From Acrocarpospora phusangensis (lineage in GTDB: Bacteria; Actinomycetota; Actinomycetes; Streptosporangiales; Streptosporangiaceae): a DNA stretch of 64,000 bases. The stretch lies in NCBI RefSeq assembly GCF_016862995.1, contig NZ_BOOA01000020.1:1-64000 (forward strand), given 5' to 3'. How positions within the stretch are numbered: position 1 is the stretch's first letter; each line of letters begins with the position of its first letter. The notes under the pieces were generated by a model, which saw nothing but the letters and a program-made list of their open reading frames with translations, had not been told where the DNA came from and ran no database searches. Both the position numbers and the translations under genes were made by a program. Shown in pieces: positions 18,061 to 27,267 of this stretch.

Positions 18061-18207
18061 CTCGCTTGGCCACTGCTGCCACTTCTTGCCCTTGGGCAGC
18101 CCCTCTTCGATGAGGCCGCCCGATTGGTAGGTGTGCGGGCCGACCGCGACGGAACGGGTGCCGGACTCCATCAGGCTGGTCTTCATCGTCACGTCGTAGC
18201 CCTCTAA
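18061..18207 (-). repeat. 147-bp repeat, copy 1: 5' end of an unknown gene
   Basis: Nearly identical to 48711-48857 in the same orientation. On the minus strand it encodes MTMKTSLMESGTRSVAVGP followed by a segment ending KGKKWQQWPSE, preceded by AGAGGG, so it looks like the promoter-proximal end of a gene whose body is lost in both copies. The right end coincides with the left boundary of the IS5-like element. The protein family is not recognised. Confidence 0.65.
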
Positions 18208-18208
18208 A

Positions 18209-19084
18209 GCCCCTAACAGAATGATCTCTGTTGTGATTTGCTCTCTCGCTGTGACTGCGGCGGGATGAGCCTCATGGCGCGGCTGAGGCCGTGGGAGATC
18301 AGTGACGAGTTATAGCAGGTCATCGAGCCGTTGCTGCCCAAGCGTGAGCGCCGGTTCCGTCAGCCTGGCCGCAAGCGCCTGGCCGACCGGCAGGCGTTGC
18401 GGGGCATCTTGTTCGTGCTGCACACCGGGATCGCCTGGGAACACCTGCCGCAGGAACTCGGGTACGGCTCGGGCATGACCTGCTGGCGGCGGCTGGCGGA
18501 GTGGCAGGCCGCCGGCGTCTGGCAGCGCCTGCACGAACTGCTCCTGGACCGGCTGCGGGCGGCCGACACGCTGGACCTGCCCGCGCCGTGGTGGACTCCT
18601 CCCACATCAGAGCCCTAAAGGGAGCCGCAGACCGGCCCGTCCCCGGTCGATCGAGGCCGGGCCGGAAGCAAGCACCGCCTGATCACCGATGCCACCGGCA
18701 TCCCGCTGGCAGTTATCCTCACCGGCGGCAACCGCGACGACGTCACCCAGCTCCTGCCGCTGCTGGAGGCCATCCCAAGATCCGCGGCAAACGCGGCCGC
18801 CCCCGCCGACGCCCCGATGCCGTCCTGGCCGACCGCGGCTACGACAAGTACCGCCGCCTTGTCCGGAAGCTGCAGATCCGCCCGCTGATCGCCCGGCGCG
18901 GCACCGGACACGGCTCCGGCCTGGGCAGACACCGGTGGGTGGTGGAACAGACCTTCGCGCTGCTGCACGCCTTCCGCCGTCTACGGATCCGCTGAAAGAT
19001 CCGCGCCGACATTCACGAGGCGTTCCTCAGCTTGGCCTGCGCCCTGATCTGCTGGCGCCGGCTCAGCTCATTTTGTTAGGAGTT
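18209..19084 (+). mobile_element. IS5-family-like insertion sequence (inactive)
   Basis: Terminal inverted repeats are visible: the left end reads CCCCTAACAGAATGA and the right end, reverse-complemented, CTCCTAACAAAATGA. They enclose a single transposase region. The left end abuts the 147-bp repeat. The right end overlaps the 3' end of the leftward AfsR-like gene and supplies its last codons and stop. The element is about 0.9 kb, a normal size for the family. Confidence 0.75.
18265..18995 (+). pseudogene. IS5-type transposase, frameshifted
   Basis: The N-terminal part (WEISDE, an in-frame TAG, then VIEPLLPKRERRFR, LRGILFVLHTGIAWEHLP, MTCWRRLAEWQAAGVW) is the DUF4096-type start of IS5 transposases. 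The DDE part is split over other frames: VVDSSHIRALKG, DAVLADRGYDKYRRLV, and WVVEQTFALLHAFRRLRIR. At least two frameshifts and two stops make it non-functional. Confidence 0.8.
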
Positions 19085-22000
19085 TCGAGACCGGCGGCCT
19101 CCTTGGCCCGTCGCACGTCATAGGCCACCCCTAGCCGTTCCGCCGTCCGGATCGGCTCCCGTGCGGGCATTCCGGCCGTGACCCGCAGGAGAACCTCGCC
19201 CCACCCGAGCCGGGCCGCCGCTCCCGGGTAGCGCGCGACATAGCCGCGCATGCCCCGGAGCACGGTCCGCACCGTGGCTCGCTCCCGCCAGCGGAGTTCC
19301 CACAGCAGCTCGGCCAGCCCCGACCAGCATTCGAGCATGCCGGGCTGGGCCGACGGCAGCTTCCCGATCAAGGCCAGGATCTCCCGTACGGACACGGCGG
19401 CCTCCTCGGGATGTCCGTCGCGCAGGTCGGTCCTGGCGAAGCCGGTGAGCAGCCGCATCCGCTGGATCACCCGGACGATCGGGCCGTTCCGCAGGCCGAA
19501 CGCCTGCTCGTGGGTCCGTCGTCGTTCCGTGGCGGCGGCTGCGGCCGTCAGCACCTCGCGGATCCGCGCCGACGGCACGCCGTCGATCCGTAGCAGCGCC
19601 TCCGCCTGGCCGGTCAGGCACCAGTAGCGGCCGATGTCGTCGCCGCCGACCCGGCGGGCGGACAGTTCGCCGGTCTCCACGTACAACTCCGCGGCCTGGG
19701 CGAACTCGCCACGCCACAGCGCGGCCTCCGCGAGCATTCCGGTGCAGACCTCCGCCAGTCTCGGTTCGAGCGTCCGCGCCCGGCCTTCGGTGAAGGACCG
19801 CCACGCCGCGTCGAGCGCTCCGCAGGCCAGCTGGTCGACGCCGCGTGCCAGCCGGGCCCGGTTCGCCGCCTCGCCGACGTGGTCGAAGGGGAGCGACGCG
19901 AGCGCGTCGTCGGCCCGCCGGGCGTAGCGCCGGGCCAGCCGGGACTGGCCGGAGATCCTGACGGCGGTGGCGACGTTCGCGTACGCCTCCGCGCGCAACT
20001 CGGGCACGTTCGCCCGCTCGACGGCGGCCAGCTGCCGCAGTGTCGCCGAGAGCATCACGGCGACGTCCTGCCGGTAGTAGGCGAACACGGCGACCAGTGA
20101 CAACGCCTGCGCCGCCTCCGCCTGATGGGGTCGGCGGCGGCCTCGTCGGATCAGCTGGACGGCCGCGACCGCGATCGCGAGCGGAGTCCCGGCCGGTCGT
20201 GGCTCGCCCAGCGCGTCGAGCGACTCCTCGGCGAGGTGGAGAGCGCGGCGCTCCTTGGCGAGCTGGTAGTGGCTGACCGCGGCCATGCGCAGCCGCCGGG
20301 CCCGCGACTCCGGAGGTTCACCGGGGAGGCCGTGTTCGACGATGGCCGCCGACTCCTCGTACAGGCCGAGCCGCAGGCACAGTGTCCAGTAGTGGTCGAG
20401 GAAGGCGGGTTCGGGGGCGTGGGCCCAGGCCAGGCGGATGTTGTCGAGGTCGGCGCCGAGCAGGCGGGGCGCCTGCGTGTCGGCCGCGTCGCGGATGCCG
20501 TGGGCGTGCGTGTCGAGCAGGCGGGCGAAGTGGCGGGCGTGGCGGAGCCGGACCGGCTCCTCCGCGACGAGGTGTTCGGCGGCGAACCGCTGGATGAGCG
20601 GGTGCATGAGGTAGCGGCCCGGCGGCTGGAACGTGATCATGCTGTGGTCCACCAGGTGGACCAGCACCTCGGGGGTGGCCTCGGCGACGTCGAGCGCGGC
20701 CTCCAGGGTGAAACCGCCGGCGAACACGGACAGCGCCGCCAGCATGCGGCGCCCCTCCGGGGTGAGCAGCGTCCACGACGTCTCGAACACCCGGCGCATC
20801 GTGGCGTGTCGCGGCCGGGGCGCCGGGCCGTCGGCGCCGAGCAGGCCGAGGTCGAGCCGCTTGGCGACGTCGGCGCAGGACAGGGCGCGCAGCAGCCCGG
20901 CGGCCAGTTCGATCGCGAGCGGCAGGCCCCGGGTGGCGGCGCAGATCCCGGCCACCAGCGCGGCCTCACCGTGGGCGTCGAAGCCGGGCCTGACCGCCTG
21001 GGCCCGGACCGCGAACAGCTCCCCGGCCGCGTCGGCGGCCAGCCCCTCCACCACGACGGCCGGACCCGGCAGGCCCAGCCGACGCCTGCTGGTGGCCAGA
21101 ACCCGCACGTCAGGGCAGGCGGCGAGCAGCTCGCCGATCACCACGTCGAACCCCGGCAGATGCTCCAGGTTGTCGAGCACCAGCAGCAGCGAACGCTCGG
21201 CGAGCGCCTCCAGCAGCAGCTCCCTGGCCGGGCGCGGCGACGACAGGTCCATCCCCAGCCGCCGGGCCACCGTCGTGACCGCCGCCTCCGGGCCCACTCC
21301 GGCGAACGTGACGAACGCCGCGGCGGGTGTGCGGGCGGCGGCGGCCAGTGCCAGCCGTGTCTTGCCCACCCCACCGGGCCCGAGCAGCGTGACGATTCGC
21401 TCCCGGTCGAGCAGCGCCATCACCTGCTCGACCTCGGCGTCCCGCCCGACGAGCGGGGTGCTCGGCACGGGCGGCGCGCCCCGTCTCCGCTGCGGACCCA
21501 GGGCCTCCCGCACGGCCCGCGTCTCGGCTGACGGCTCCACGCCGAGGTCGGTGGCCAGCCGGTCACCCAGCTCGGTGTAACACACCAGGGCGGCGGCCCG
21601 GTTGCCCGTCTCGGCCAGCGCCGTGATCAGGAGGCGGTGCACCTCCTCGTCGTACGGGTCGAGGTCGGCCAGCAGCCGGGCCAGCCTGACCACCTCGTGG
21701 GCGGGACCCGCCTTCCGTACCAGCAGATCCCGGAACAGGGCGCGGACCCGCAGCCGTTCGGCGGCGAGCCACCCCGCGAAGGCGGGCGCGTCGAAGAAGG
21801 TCACCCCGTCGAGGAACTCCCCACGCCACAGCGGCAGCGCCTCCCCGATGGTGGCCGCCCGCCCGAGCCGGGCGTGGTCGACATGGCAGGCGACCTCACC
21901 GCGCAGCCCCACATGGTCGCGGCTGACGTCGAGCCAGTCACCGACCCCCTTGCGCAGCTCCGACACGGCCAGCCGCAGACTTCCCCGGGCCTGCACGTCA

Positions 22001-22170
22001 GGCCGCTCCCCCCAGAGCAGCCCGGCGAGTTCGGCGCGCGGACGCGGACCCGGTACGGCGGCCAGGTAACAGAGCAGCGCCCGGCTCTTGGCCGACCGGA
22101 CCGCGACGGGCGTCTCCCCGATCGCCATGTACGGAGGGCCGAACAACAGAAACGTAATCGCGTCCCCCAT
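19063..22170 (-). CDS. AfsR-type regulator: BTAD, STAND ATPase, TPR (3' end altered by IS)
   Basis: 1035 aa. Winged helix (LLFGPPYMAIGETPVAVRSAKSRAL in the first 35 residues), BTAD to about 225, STAND ATPase with Walker A LLGPGGVGKTRLA (about 260) and Walker B LLLVLDNLEHL (about 328), then TPR-like helices. The last residues (TPNKMS) and the stop come from the IS5-like inverted repeat, so the native C-terminus is probably lost by a few residues or more. It has no linked target operon in the same direction. The divergent small secreted protein gene starts 129 bp away and could be a target. Confidence 0.88.
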   Translation of the reverse strand: MGDAITFLLFGPPYMAIGETPVAVRSAKSRALLCYLAAVPGPRPRAELAGLLWGERPDVQARGSLRLAVSELRKGVGDWLDVSRDHVGLRGEVACHVDHARLGRAATIGEALPLWRGEFLDGVTFFDAPAFAGWLAAERLRVRALFRDLLVRKAGPAHEVVRLARLLADLDPYDEEVHRLLITALAETGNRAAALVCYTELGDRLATDLGVEPSAETRAVREALGPQRRRGAPPVPSTPLVGRDAEVEQVMALLDRERIVTLLGPGGVGKTRLALAAAARTPAAAFVTFAGVGPEAAVTTVARRLGMDLSSPRPARELLLEALAERSLLLVLDNLEHLPGFDVVIGELLAACPDVRVLATSRRRLGLPGPAVVVEGLAADAAGELFAVRAQAVRPGFDAHGEAALVAGICAATRGLPLAIELAAGLLRALSCADVAKRLDLGLLGADGPAPRPRHATMRRVFETSWTLLTPEGRRMLAALSVFAGGFTLEAALDVAEATPEVLVHLVDHSMITFQPPGRYLMHPLIQRFAAEHLVAEEPVRLRHARHFARLLDTHAHGIRDAADTQAPRLLGADLDNIRLAWAHAPEPAFLDHYWTLCLRLGLYEESAAIVEHGLPGEPPESRARRLRMAAVSHYQLAKERRALHLAEESLDALGEPRPAGTPLAIAVAAVQLIRRGRRRPHQAEAAQALSLVAVFAYYRQDVAVMLSATLRQLAAVERANVPELRAEAYANVATAVRISGQSRLARRYARRADDALASLPFDHVGEAANRARLARGVDQLACGALDAAWRSFTEGRARTLEPRLAEVCTGMLAEAALWRGEFAQAAELYVETGELSARRVGGDDIGRYWCLTGQAEALLRIDGVPSARIREVLTAAAAATERRRTHEQAFGLRNGPIVRVIQRMRLLTGFARTDLRDGHPEEAAVSVREILALIGKLPSAQPGMLECWSGLAELLWELRWRERATVRTVLRGMRGYVARYPGAAARLGWGEVLLRVTAGMPAREPIRTAERLGVAYDVRRAKEAAGLETPNKMS

Positions 22171-22299
22171 GACAGGGGGAGTGTACGTCCGCCCGATCTA
22201 TCGGTCCAGCTGGGCTTTAACGGTGTGCTCACGGTGGTCCCCGCAGCCTGGTGCGGCGCCCGCGACCGTCGCGGGCGCCCATTCCGAGAAGGACCGATC

Positions 22300-22767
22300 A
22301 TGCGCAAACTCATAGTGGTGCTCGCCATCCTGGCGGTACCTGTCGCGGTGGCTGCCCCCGCGCACGCCGACGTCCCGTGCCGGGCGGAGCTCTACTCCAT
22401 CTACGCCAACAACCTGAACGAGATGGACGGCAAGGACGAGCTCCGCTTCAGCGTCGGCGGCAACCTCTACCCGACCGTCCACAAGGACTGGGTGAAGATC
22501 GCCAGTGGCAAGACGAAGTACAGCGCCGCCTTCGAGAGGCCGAGCGGGCTGATCAGCACGTCGACGGGGTCGGCGATCTTCTCGCTGCGTGAGGTGACGC
22601 CCCCGGCCGCAGGTTTGGGCACCCTGCTCGGCACGGCGGTGGTCAACTCCCAGGACTGCAACGGTCTGGCGGTCGGCCAGACGAGGATCCTGCCCACCCA
22701 GTTCATCGAGGGCAACGACGAGTCGCCATACGCCTACGAGGTCAAACTCCAGGTCCTCGCGATCTGA
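22300..22767 (+). CDS. small secreted protein, family not recognised
   Basis: 155 aa from ATG 22300 with GAAGGA at ideal spacing. Signal peptide MRKLIVVLAILAVPVAVA, cleaved at AHA-D. The mature 130 residues contain two cysteines (VPCRAE and SQDCNG), which likely pair, and a pattern of beta strands (DELRFSVGGNLYP, GSAIFSLREV, YEVKLQVLAI at the end) that suggests a small C2- or calycin-like beta sandwich. No catalytic motif. It is divergent from the AfsR-like gene and followed by a terminator, so it is a single transcription unit. Confidence 0.78.
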   Translation: MRKLIVVLAILAVPVAVAAPAHADVPCRAELYSIYANNLNEMDGKDELRFSVGGNLYPTVHKDWVKIASGKTKYSAAFERPSGLISTSTGSAIFSLREVTPPAAGLGTLLGTAVVNSQDCNGLAVGQTRILPTQFIEGNDESPYAYEVKLQVLAI

Positions 22768-22772
22768 GAAAG

Positions 22773-22798
22773 GGCCGCCCAGCCCCTCCCGGGCGGCC
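22773..22798 (+). terminator. terminator hairpin after the small secreted protein
   Basis: GGCCGCCC and GGGCGGCC form an 8-bp perfect stem around a 10-nt C-rich loop, 6 bp after the stop codon. Confidence 0.7.
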
Positions 22799-22816
22799 GC
22801 TTATAGGCTGACCAGG

Positions 22817-23372
22817 GTGACGCTCGCCGCCACGAAACTGGCGCCCCCGGCCCGTCACGTCGTCCGTGCCGAACTCATCCGGACTGTGACCGACCCACTT
22901 CCGCAGGTGATCCTCGACAGCGCCCCGGCTGGATCGGGCAAAGACGACCCTGCTCGCCTCCTTGGACGTCGAGAAGGCCTGGCTGCAACTGGAACCCGCC
23001 GACACGCGGTTCTGTGTGGCCGTCGGCCACGCCGTCGACCGGGTCAGGCCGGGCGTCGCCGCACCGGTGGAGGCCGTGGCCCGAGCCGCTCCGGCGCAGC
23101 GCCGACGTGGTGGTCCCCGTCCTGGTGAACCTGCCGGTGACCGGCCCGCGTCTGGTCGTCGTGCTCGACGACCTCCACGTCGTCACCGACGACGTCGGGA
23201 TCGAGCTCGTCGACCTGCTGCCGCCGACCGATCACCCTCGCCATCGGCACCCGCGTCGACCCGCCACTGCGCCTGGGACGGCTGCGCGTGCAGGGCCGCC
23301 TGGCCGAGATCCGCGGTGCCGACTTGCGCTTCGAACGTCACGTCTTCGCGAACTCCGCAGGACTCCTGCTAA
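22817..23372 (+). pseudogene. decayed MalT-like LuxR regulator (N-terminal part)
   Basis: Begins LAATKLAPPARHVVRAELI, the standard opening of MalT-type STAND regulators. Continuing across several frameshifts: QVILDSAPAGSGK (Walker A, then shift), VEKAWLQLEPADT, RLVVVLDDLHVVTDD (Walker B), PPLRLGRLRVQGRLAEI and ADLRFE. The order is right but the frame changes at least four times, and the C-terminal TPR and LuxR HTH are gone. The fragment ends shortly before the integrase relic. Confidence 0.75.
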
Positions 23373-23489
23373 TCAACCAGCCCCACCCAGAGCGGCGGAA
23401 ATCGCCTCGAACACGATCGCCGCCCTGATCAGGAACCATCGGCGATCACCGGATCGTCGTTCCTCTTTTGGGGGAGGTGATGGCGATGG

Positions 23490-24712
23490 GTGAGAAGCCA
23501 TCCGGTGGTCTACAAGCGGTGCGGTTGCACCGGTCGGAGCGGGCGATGCCAGCGGCTGGTCGTTGATGGACATGGCTCGTGGTATTTCGCGGTGCAGTTG
23601 CAAGGTCTGTCGGGGCGGCGGGAACGTGTCCGGCGAGGAGGTTACGCAAGCGCGGGCGAGGTCGAGCAGGCCGGGCAGCAGCTGATCGCGGCTGAACAGG
23701 GCGGTCCGACCGGTGTGGGGTGCACAACAGCGCAGTGGTTGCGGTATTGGCTGGCGACCGACCAGGGGAATCCGGCCGAGGACGCGTCAGGGGTATGCGG
23801 ATCACGTGCGACTGCACCTGGTCCCGGCGCTGGGGCGGATCAGGCTGTCGGAGCTGTCCTTGCGCGATGTCCGGCGCATGTTCACGGCGTTGGCCGGGTG
23901 CCGAAACCGGTACGGCAGGCCATTGGCGGCGGCGTCGCTGGAGCGGATCCGTGCCACGCTGCGGGTGGCGCTGAACGAGGCCGTCCGGGAAGGACTGATC
24001 GACAGCAATCCCGCCCGCTGTGAGGTTGCCGGCTGCGCCATGTCCGAGGGCGCAGGTGTGGACCGACCGGCGGATAGCGGCGTGGAAGGCCACCGGAGAG
24101 GGGCCCACGGCGGCGGTCTGGACGATCTCGCAGCTGGTGGCCTTCGTGGACGACGTCCGCGAGGACTCCCTGTTCCCGCTGTGGTGGCTGGCTGCGCTGC
24201 GCGGGCTGTGCCGGGGCGAACTGGCCGGTCTGCGCTGGGTGGACCTCAGCCTGAAGACCGCCGAACTCGCCATGGCCCAGCAGTTGGTGCACGTCGGTGG
24301 GAAGCTGATGCCGTTCCCGCCCAAGAGCGCGGTCGGCAGGCGCACGGTGGCGCTGGTTCCGCAGACGGTCCGGCTCCTGCGCCGTCATGAGCATGATCGG
24401 CGGGCCGAGATGACTCGTCGCGGCCAGGCGTGAGACGACATGGGAGACATGGGATACGTCTTCACCCGTCAGGACGGCGGCCGCGGTGGCGCCGGACTAC
24501 CTGACCTACCGGTTCCATAGGCGTGCGGCTGCACGAACTGCGGCACGGCGCCGTGACGATGGCGCTGGCCGCGCATGTGGATCTGCCGGTGGTGCAGGGC
24601 CAGATCGGGCGCGCCAGCATCGTGCTGACCGCCGACACCTACACCTCGGTGCTGCCGGAACTGGACCACCAGGCCGCAGAGATGGTCGAGCAGTGGTGGC
24701 GTCTCTATACGA
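23490..24712 (+). pseudogene. decayed tyrosine-recombinase integrase
   Basis: A nearly full-length phage/ICE integrase spread over three frames. N-terminus: VYKRCGCTGRSGRCQRL and GGYASAGEVEQAGQQL (arm-binding part). Core-binding part: TRQGYADHVRLHLVPALGRI. Catalytic part: LRGLCRGELAGLRWVDLS (first Arg), LHELRHGAVTMAL (H-x-x-R-H) and ADTYTSVLPEL (Tyr). At least four frameshifts and a stop are present. The residues needed for strand exchange survive as codons, so decay is recent. The family is that of actinomycete integrative elements and phages that use tRNA genes. Confidence 0.85.
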
Positions 24713-24719
24713 CAGGCGG

Positions 24720-25193
24720 GTCCCGCTTGTCGCCGTGGTCGTCATCGGTGACTGGACGCCGGCCATCGACAACCGCTACATCGGGGTCGGCGAGAAGATC
24801 GTCGAGCGGTTGTCGGAGGGCGCTCGTGTCGTCTCGCACTTCCTGCCGGAGGGTAAGGCACTCCACGACTTCCGTTGGTTCGAAGGCGGGCAGGAGCAGA
24901 TCAGCTTCTGTCCCCAGGAAGGCTTCATGATCGGTGACAGGCACGCCGAACCCGACCACATGCCGGCCGCATTCGCTGAGATCGTAGGCCGCTCCGACGC
25001 CCGATTTCCGGGCGTGTGGAACATCAACGAGGGGCCGGTGTTCGTCTGGGCCGAGGAACTGACCGGCATCAAGCTGACTCCGGAGTTACGCGGCGACCTC
25101 TCGTTCCTCGGCGGCTTGGCTTACATGATCACGAGGTTCGTGCTTGCGAAGACCCGTTCCCGGCGGCTCATCAACGAATACGAGGCTGCATAG
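24720..25193 (+). pseudogene. DUF6461-like gene, 5'-truncated
   Basis: The last 155 or so codons of a DUF6461-type protein: VVVIGDWTPAIDNRYIGV, SEGARVVSHFLPEGKAL, DFRWFEGGQEQISF, and WAEELTGIKLTPELR near the end, with a normal stop. The start of the frame overlaps the tail of the integrase relic, so the native 5' end has been replaced. Members are stand-alone proteins of unknown function in actinomycetes. No ribosome-binding site is evident; it is probably not expressed. Confidence 0.6.
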
Positions 25194-25506
25194 ATCGCCG
25201 ATTTGTAAGTTTCATCGGCAGGTCGCGCGCCATTAAGACGTCCATCGCATTCTCCGGGCGTGTTCGGGATCCGGGACTCATGACGGTTCGCATTCCTTCG
25301 TATGTCGCTGAACTGCGAAAACATGAACTTCGGTAGTCGGGATCGCCCTTCTGGCGTAGCCTTCGGAAGGCCGCCCGCGAAGGACTCACCTCTTCCGTAC
25401 CGCGGGAACCCGGCGCGGGACTCGCCTAATTGGCCGGCCCGATATTACGATAGCGCGCGCCGGTTATTCGCGAAATGCAATTGTCGCTCCCCTGAAATTT
25501 ATCTTC

Positions 25507-25524
25507 GCGAAAATATCTTTTCGC
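25507..25524. promoter_or_regulatory. inverted repeat in the leader region of the glycan operon
   Basis: GCGAAAA and TTTTCGC are perfect 7-bp arms around TATC, in the locally A/T-rich stretch 25435-25545 that precedes the glycan operon by about 120 bp. This is where a promoter and operator would be expected. The rest of 25194-25648 has no gene. Confidence 0.4.
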
Positions 25525-25648
25525 ATGCTCCGCAGCGATGATGCCGCGGGCGTGAATTCCCCCTTGGACATGACTCCGCAGCGTCATCCGAGGTGCCACG
25601 TCGTAGGGGCGCACCAGGGTGACGACACCGGAAGAGAGGCGCTGAGCC

Positions 25649-26395
25649 ATGACAGCAGGCAGTGAGATCACGCCTTCGCCGACCCGTCCGACCGGCGGGG
25701 GATCGGCCGGGCCCGGTTCCGGGCGCGGCGGGGGTGTCGTCCGCATAACGATGCACGCGAGGGCCCGTCATATCTGGTGGATCGCGCTTGTCACCGGTGG
25801 CGCCGGAGCCGCGTTCGTATGGCTGGCCACGCCGCACGCCAGGGAGATCGCGCAGACGTGGCAGCTCGGTGTCAAGCTGCTCGCGTTCGCCTGCCTGTGC
25901 GTCGCGATCGCGTTCTTCCCGTGGGCGTCGTCACGCCTTCACTGGCTGGTGTACGTCCCGTTCGTCTTCTTCACCGCGTATCTGCTCCCACGGATCAGCT
26001 TCTTCTACTACATGGACGCCGAGCGCGCCCAGCACGACAGCTTCTACACCCACCTGTACCTGCTGCTCTATCCCGGGATCGTGCTCACTGTCGCCGCCGC
26101 GTACCGGCTGGGCGGGGGATCCCCCGGGAACTGCCTGAAGATCGCGGTCAACGGCATCCTCATCGTGTTCTCCGGCCTCCTCGACCTCATGTGGTACTTC
26201 GTCAACCCGATCGAACTGCCCGAGGTCATCGACGCCCCGCACATCTCGGTGTTCACCGGCGGGCCGATCTCGTACGGCGCGACGATCCTGTTCGCGTTGG
26301 CGCACGTCCCGATCGTCGTCGGGGTGGCGCTGCTCCCGTTGGACCGGTGGATCGGCCGTTCGTTCGCCGTCGCGCCGACCGAACCCGCGCCATGA
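25649..26395 (+). CDS. polytopic membrane protein, first gene of the glycan operon
   Basis: 248 aa with GGAAGAGAGG upstream of the ATG. A cytoplasmic Gly/Pro-rich start (about 35 residues) is followed by about six predicted membrane helices, for example IWWIALVTGGAGAAFVWL, LLAFACLCVAIAFFPWA, LHWLVYVPFVFFTAYLL, LLLYPGIVLTVAAAYRL and GATILFALAHVPIVVGVALL. No catalytic motif recognised. Its stop overlaps the start of the GT2 gene (ATGA), so the two are coupled. A role as a membrane partner of glycan assembly or export is inferred from context only. Confidence 0.8.
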   Translation: MTAGSEITPSPTRPTGGGSAGPGSGRGGGVVRITMHARARHIWWIALVTGGAGAAFVWLATPHAREIAQTWQLGVKLLAFACLCVAIAFFPWASSRLHWLVYVPFVFFTAYLLPRISFFYYMDAERAQHDSFYTHLYLLLYPGIVLTVAAAYRLGGGSPGNCLKIAVNGILIVFSGLLDLMWYFVNPIELPEVIDAPHISVFTGGPISYGATILFALAHVPIVVGVALLPLDRWIGRSFAVAPTEPAP

Positions 26396-27267
26396 CCGGC
26401 ACCGATGCCAGGTCCGGTCCGTCGACGCCGGCCGCCCATGTCCGCGACATCACCGCGAGAGGTGCATCCATGCCGGTGTCCCGTACCGTCGCCATCTCGA
26501 TCGCGGCACCCGCTTTCAACGAGGCCGCCAACATCGCGGCGGCGGTGACGGAATGGCGGGAGTACCTGGAGGCGCACCCGGCGATCGGCGCGTGGGAGAT
26601 CGTGGTCTGCGATGACGGCAGCACCGACGCCACCCGCGCGATCCTGGAGGACTTGCTGGAGGGCTGCCCCGGGCTCGTCGTGGTCGGATTCCACCGCAAC
26701 CGGGGAGCGGGCGCGGCCATCGCCGCCGCGATCGCCGCGACCCGGCTGGACTGGGTGGTGCTGCTGGACTCCGACGGCCAGTTCCCGATCGCCAACCTGG
26801 ACTCGTTCCTCGGGCCCCTTCGGGACGGCGCCGGCAGCGCCTTCTCCGGCGCCCGGATCAGGAAGGCCGACGGCCTGGCCTACCGGTGGGGCTCGGCGGC
26901 GAGCGGCGCGGTCAGCAACGTCCTGCACGGCACCCGGTACCGCGACTTCAACTCGATCTTCAAGGTGGTGTACGGCCCGCTGTTCCGTGCGCTGCCGCTG
27001 GAGTCGGGCGGGATGAACTGCTCGACCGAGATCACGGCTCGGGTCGCCGAACTCGGCCATACCTGGGTGGAGATCCCGATCGAGCACCGGGAACGCGGCG
27101 GCGGCCGTCGCGGATGGCGGTTCTGGCGTGGGGCCTGTGACCGAGCGCTGTTCGTGGGCTACCTCGGCTATCGGCGGTGGCTGCTTCGCCGGCGCGTGCT
27201 GCGCGCTCCTGCCGTACCTGAAGAGCTCGCCGTGATCGTGCGGCCCGGTGCGCTTGAGGAGACCTGA
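26392..27267 (+). CDS. family 2 glycosyltransferase
   Basis: 291 aa from the overlapping ATG 26392; ATG 26470, preceded by GAGAGG, is a good alternative that starts right at the fold. GT-A motifs are clear: SIAAPAFNEAANI, IVVCDDGSTDATRAIL (nucleotide-binding Asp), RNRGAGAAIAAA, and the metal-binding VVLLDSDGQFP. After that, FNSIFKVVYGPLF and CSTEITARVAELGH are like dolichol-phosphate-mannose-synthase-type enzymes. No membrane helix at the C-terminus, so it is cytoplasmic or peripheral. It probably transfers a sugar to a lipid carrier or a growing glycan. Confidence 0.9.
   Translation: MTGTDARSGPSTPAAHVRDITARGASMPVSRTVAISIAAPAFNEAANIAAAVTEWREYLEAHPAIGAWEIVVCDDGSTDATRAILEDLLEGCPGLVVVGFHRNRGAGAAIAAAIAATRLDWVVLLDSDGQFPIANLDSFLGPLRDGAGSAFSGARIRKADGLAYRWGSAASGAVSNVLHGTRYRDFNSIFKVVYGPLFRALPLESGGMNCSTEITARVAELGHTWVEIPIEHRERGGGRRGWRFWRGACDRALFVGYLGYRRWLLRRRVLRAPAVPEELAVIVRPGALEET

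Noticed and set aside
17638-18192. 184-codon minus-strand gene
   Set aside because: Only its first 40 codons (the 147-bp repeat) look like protein; the rest is antisense to the methyltransferase and junction DNA.
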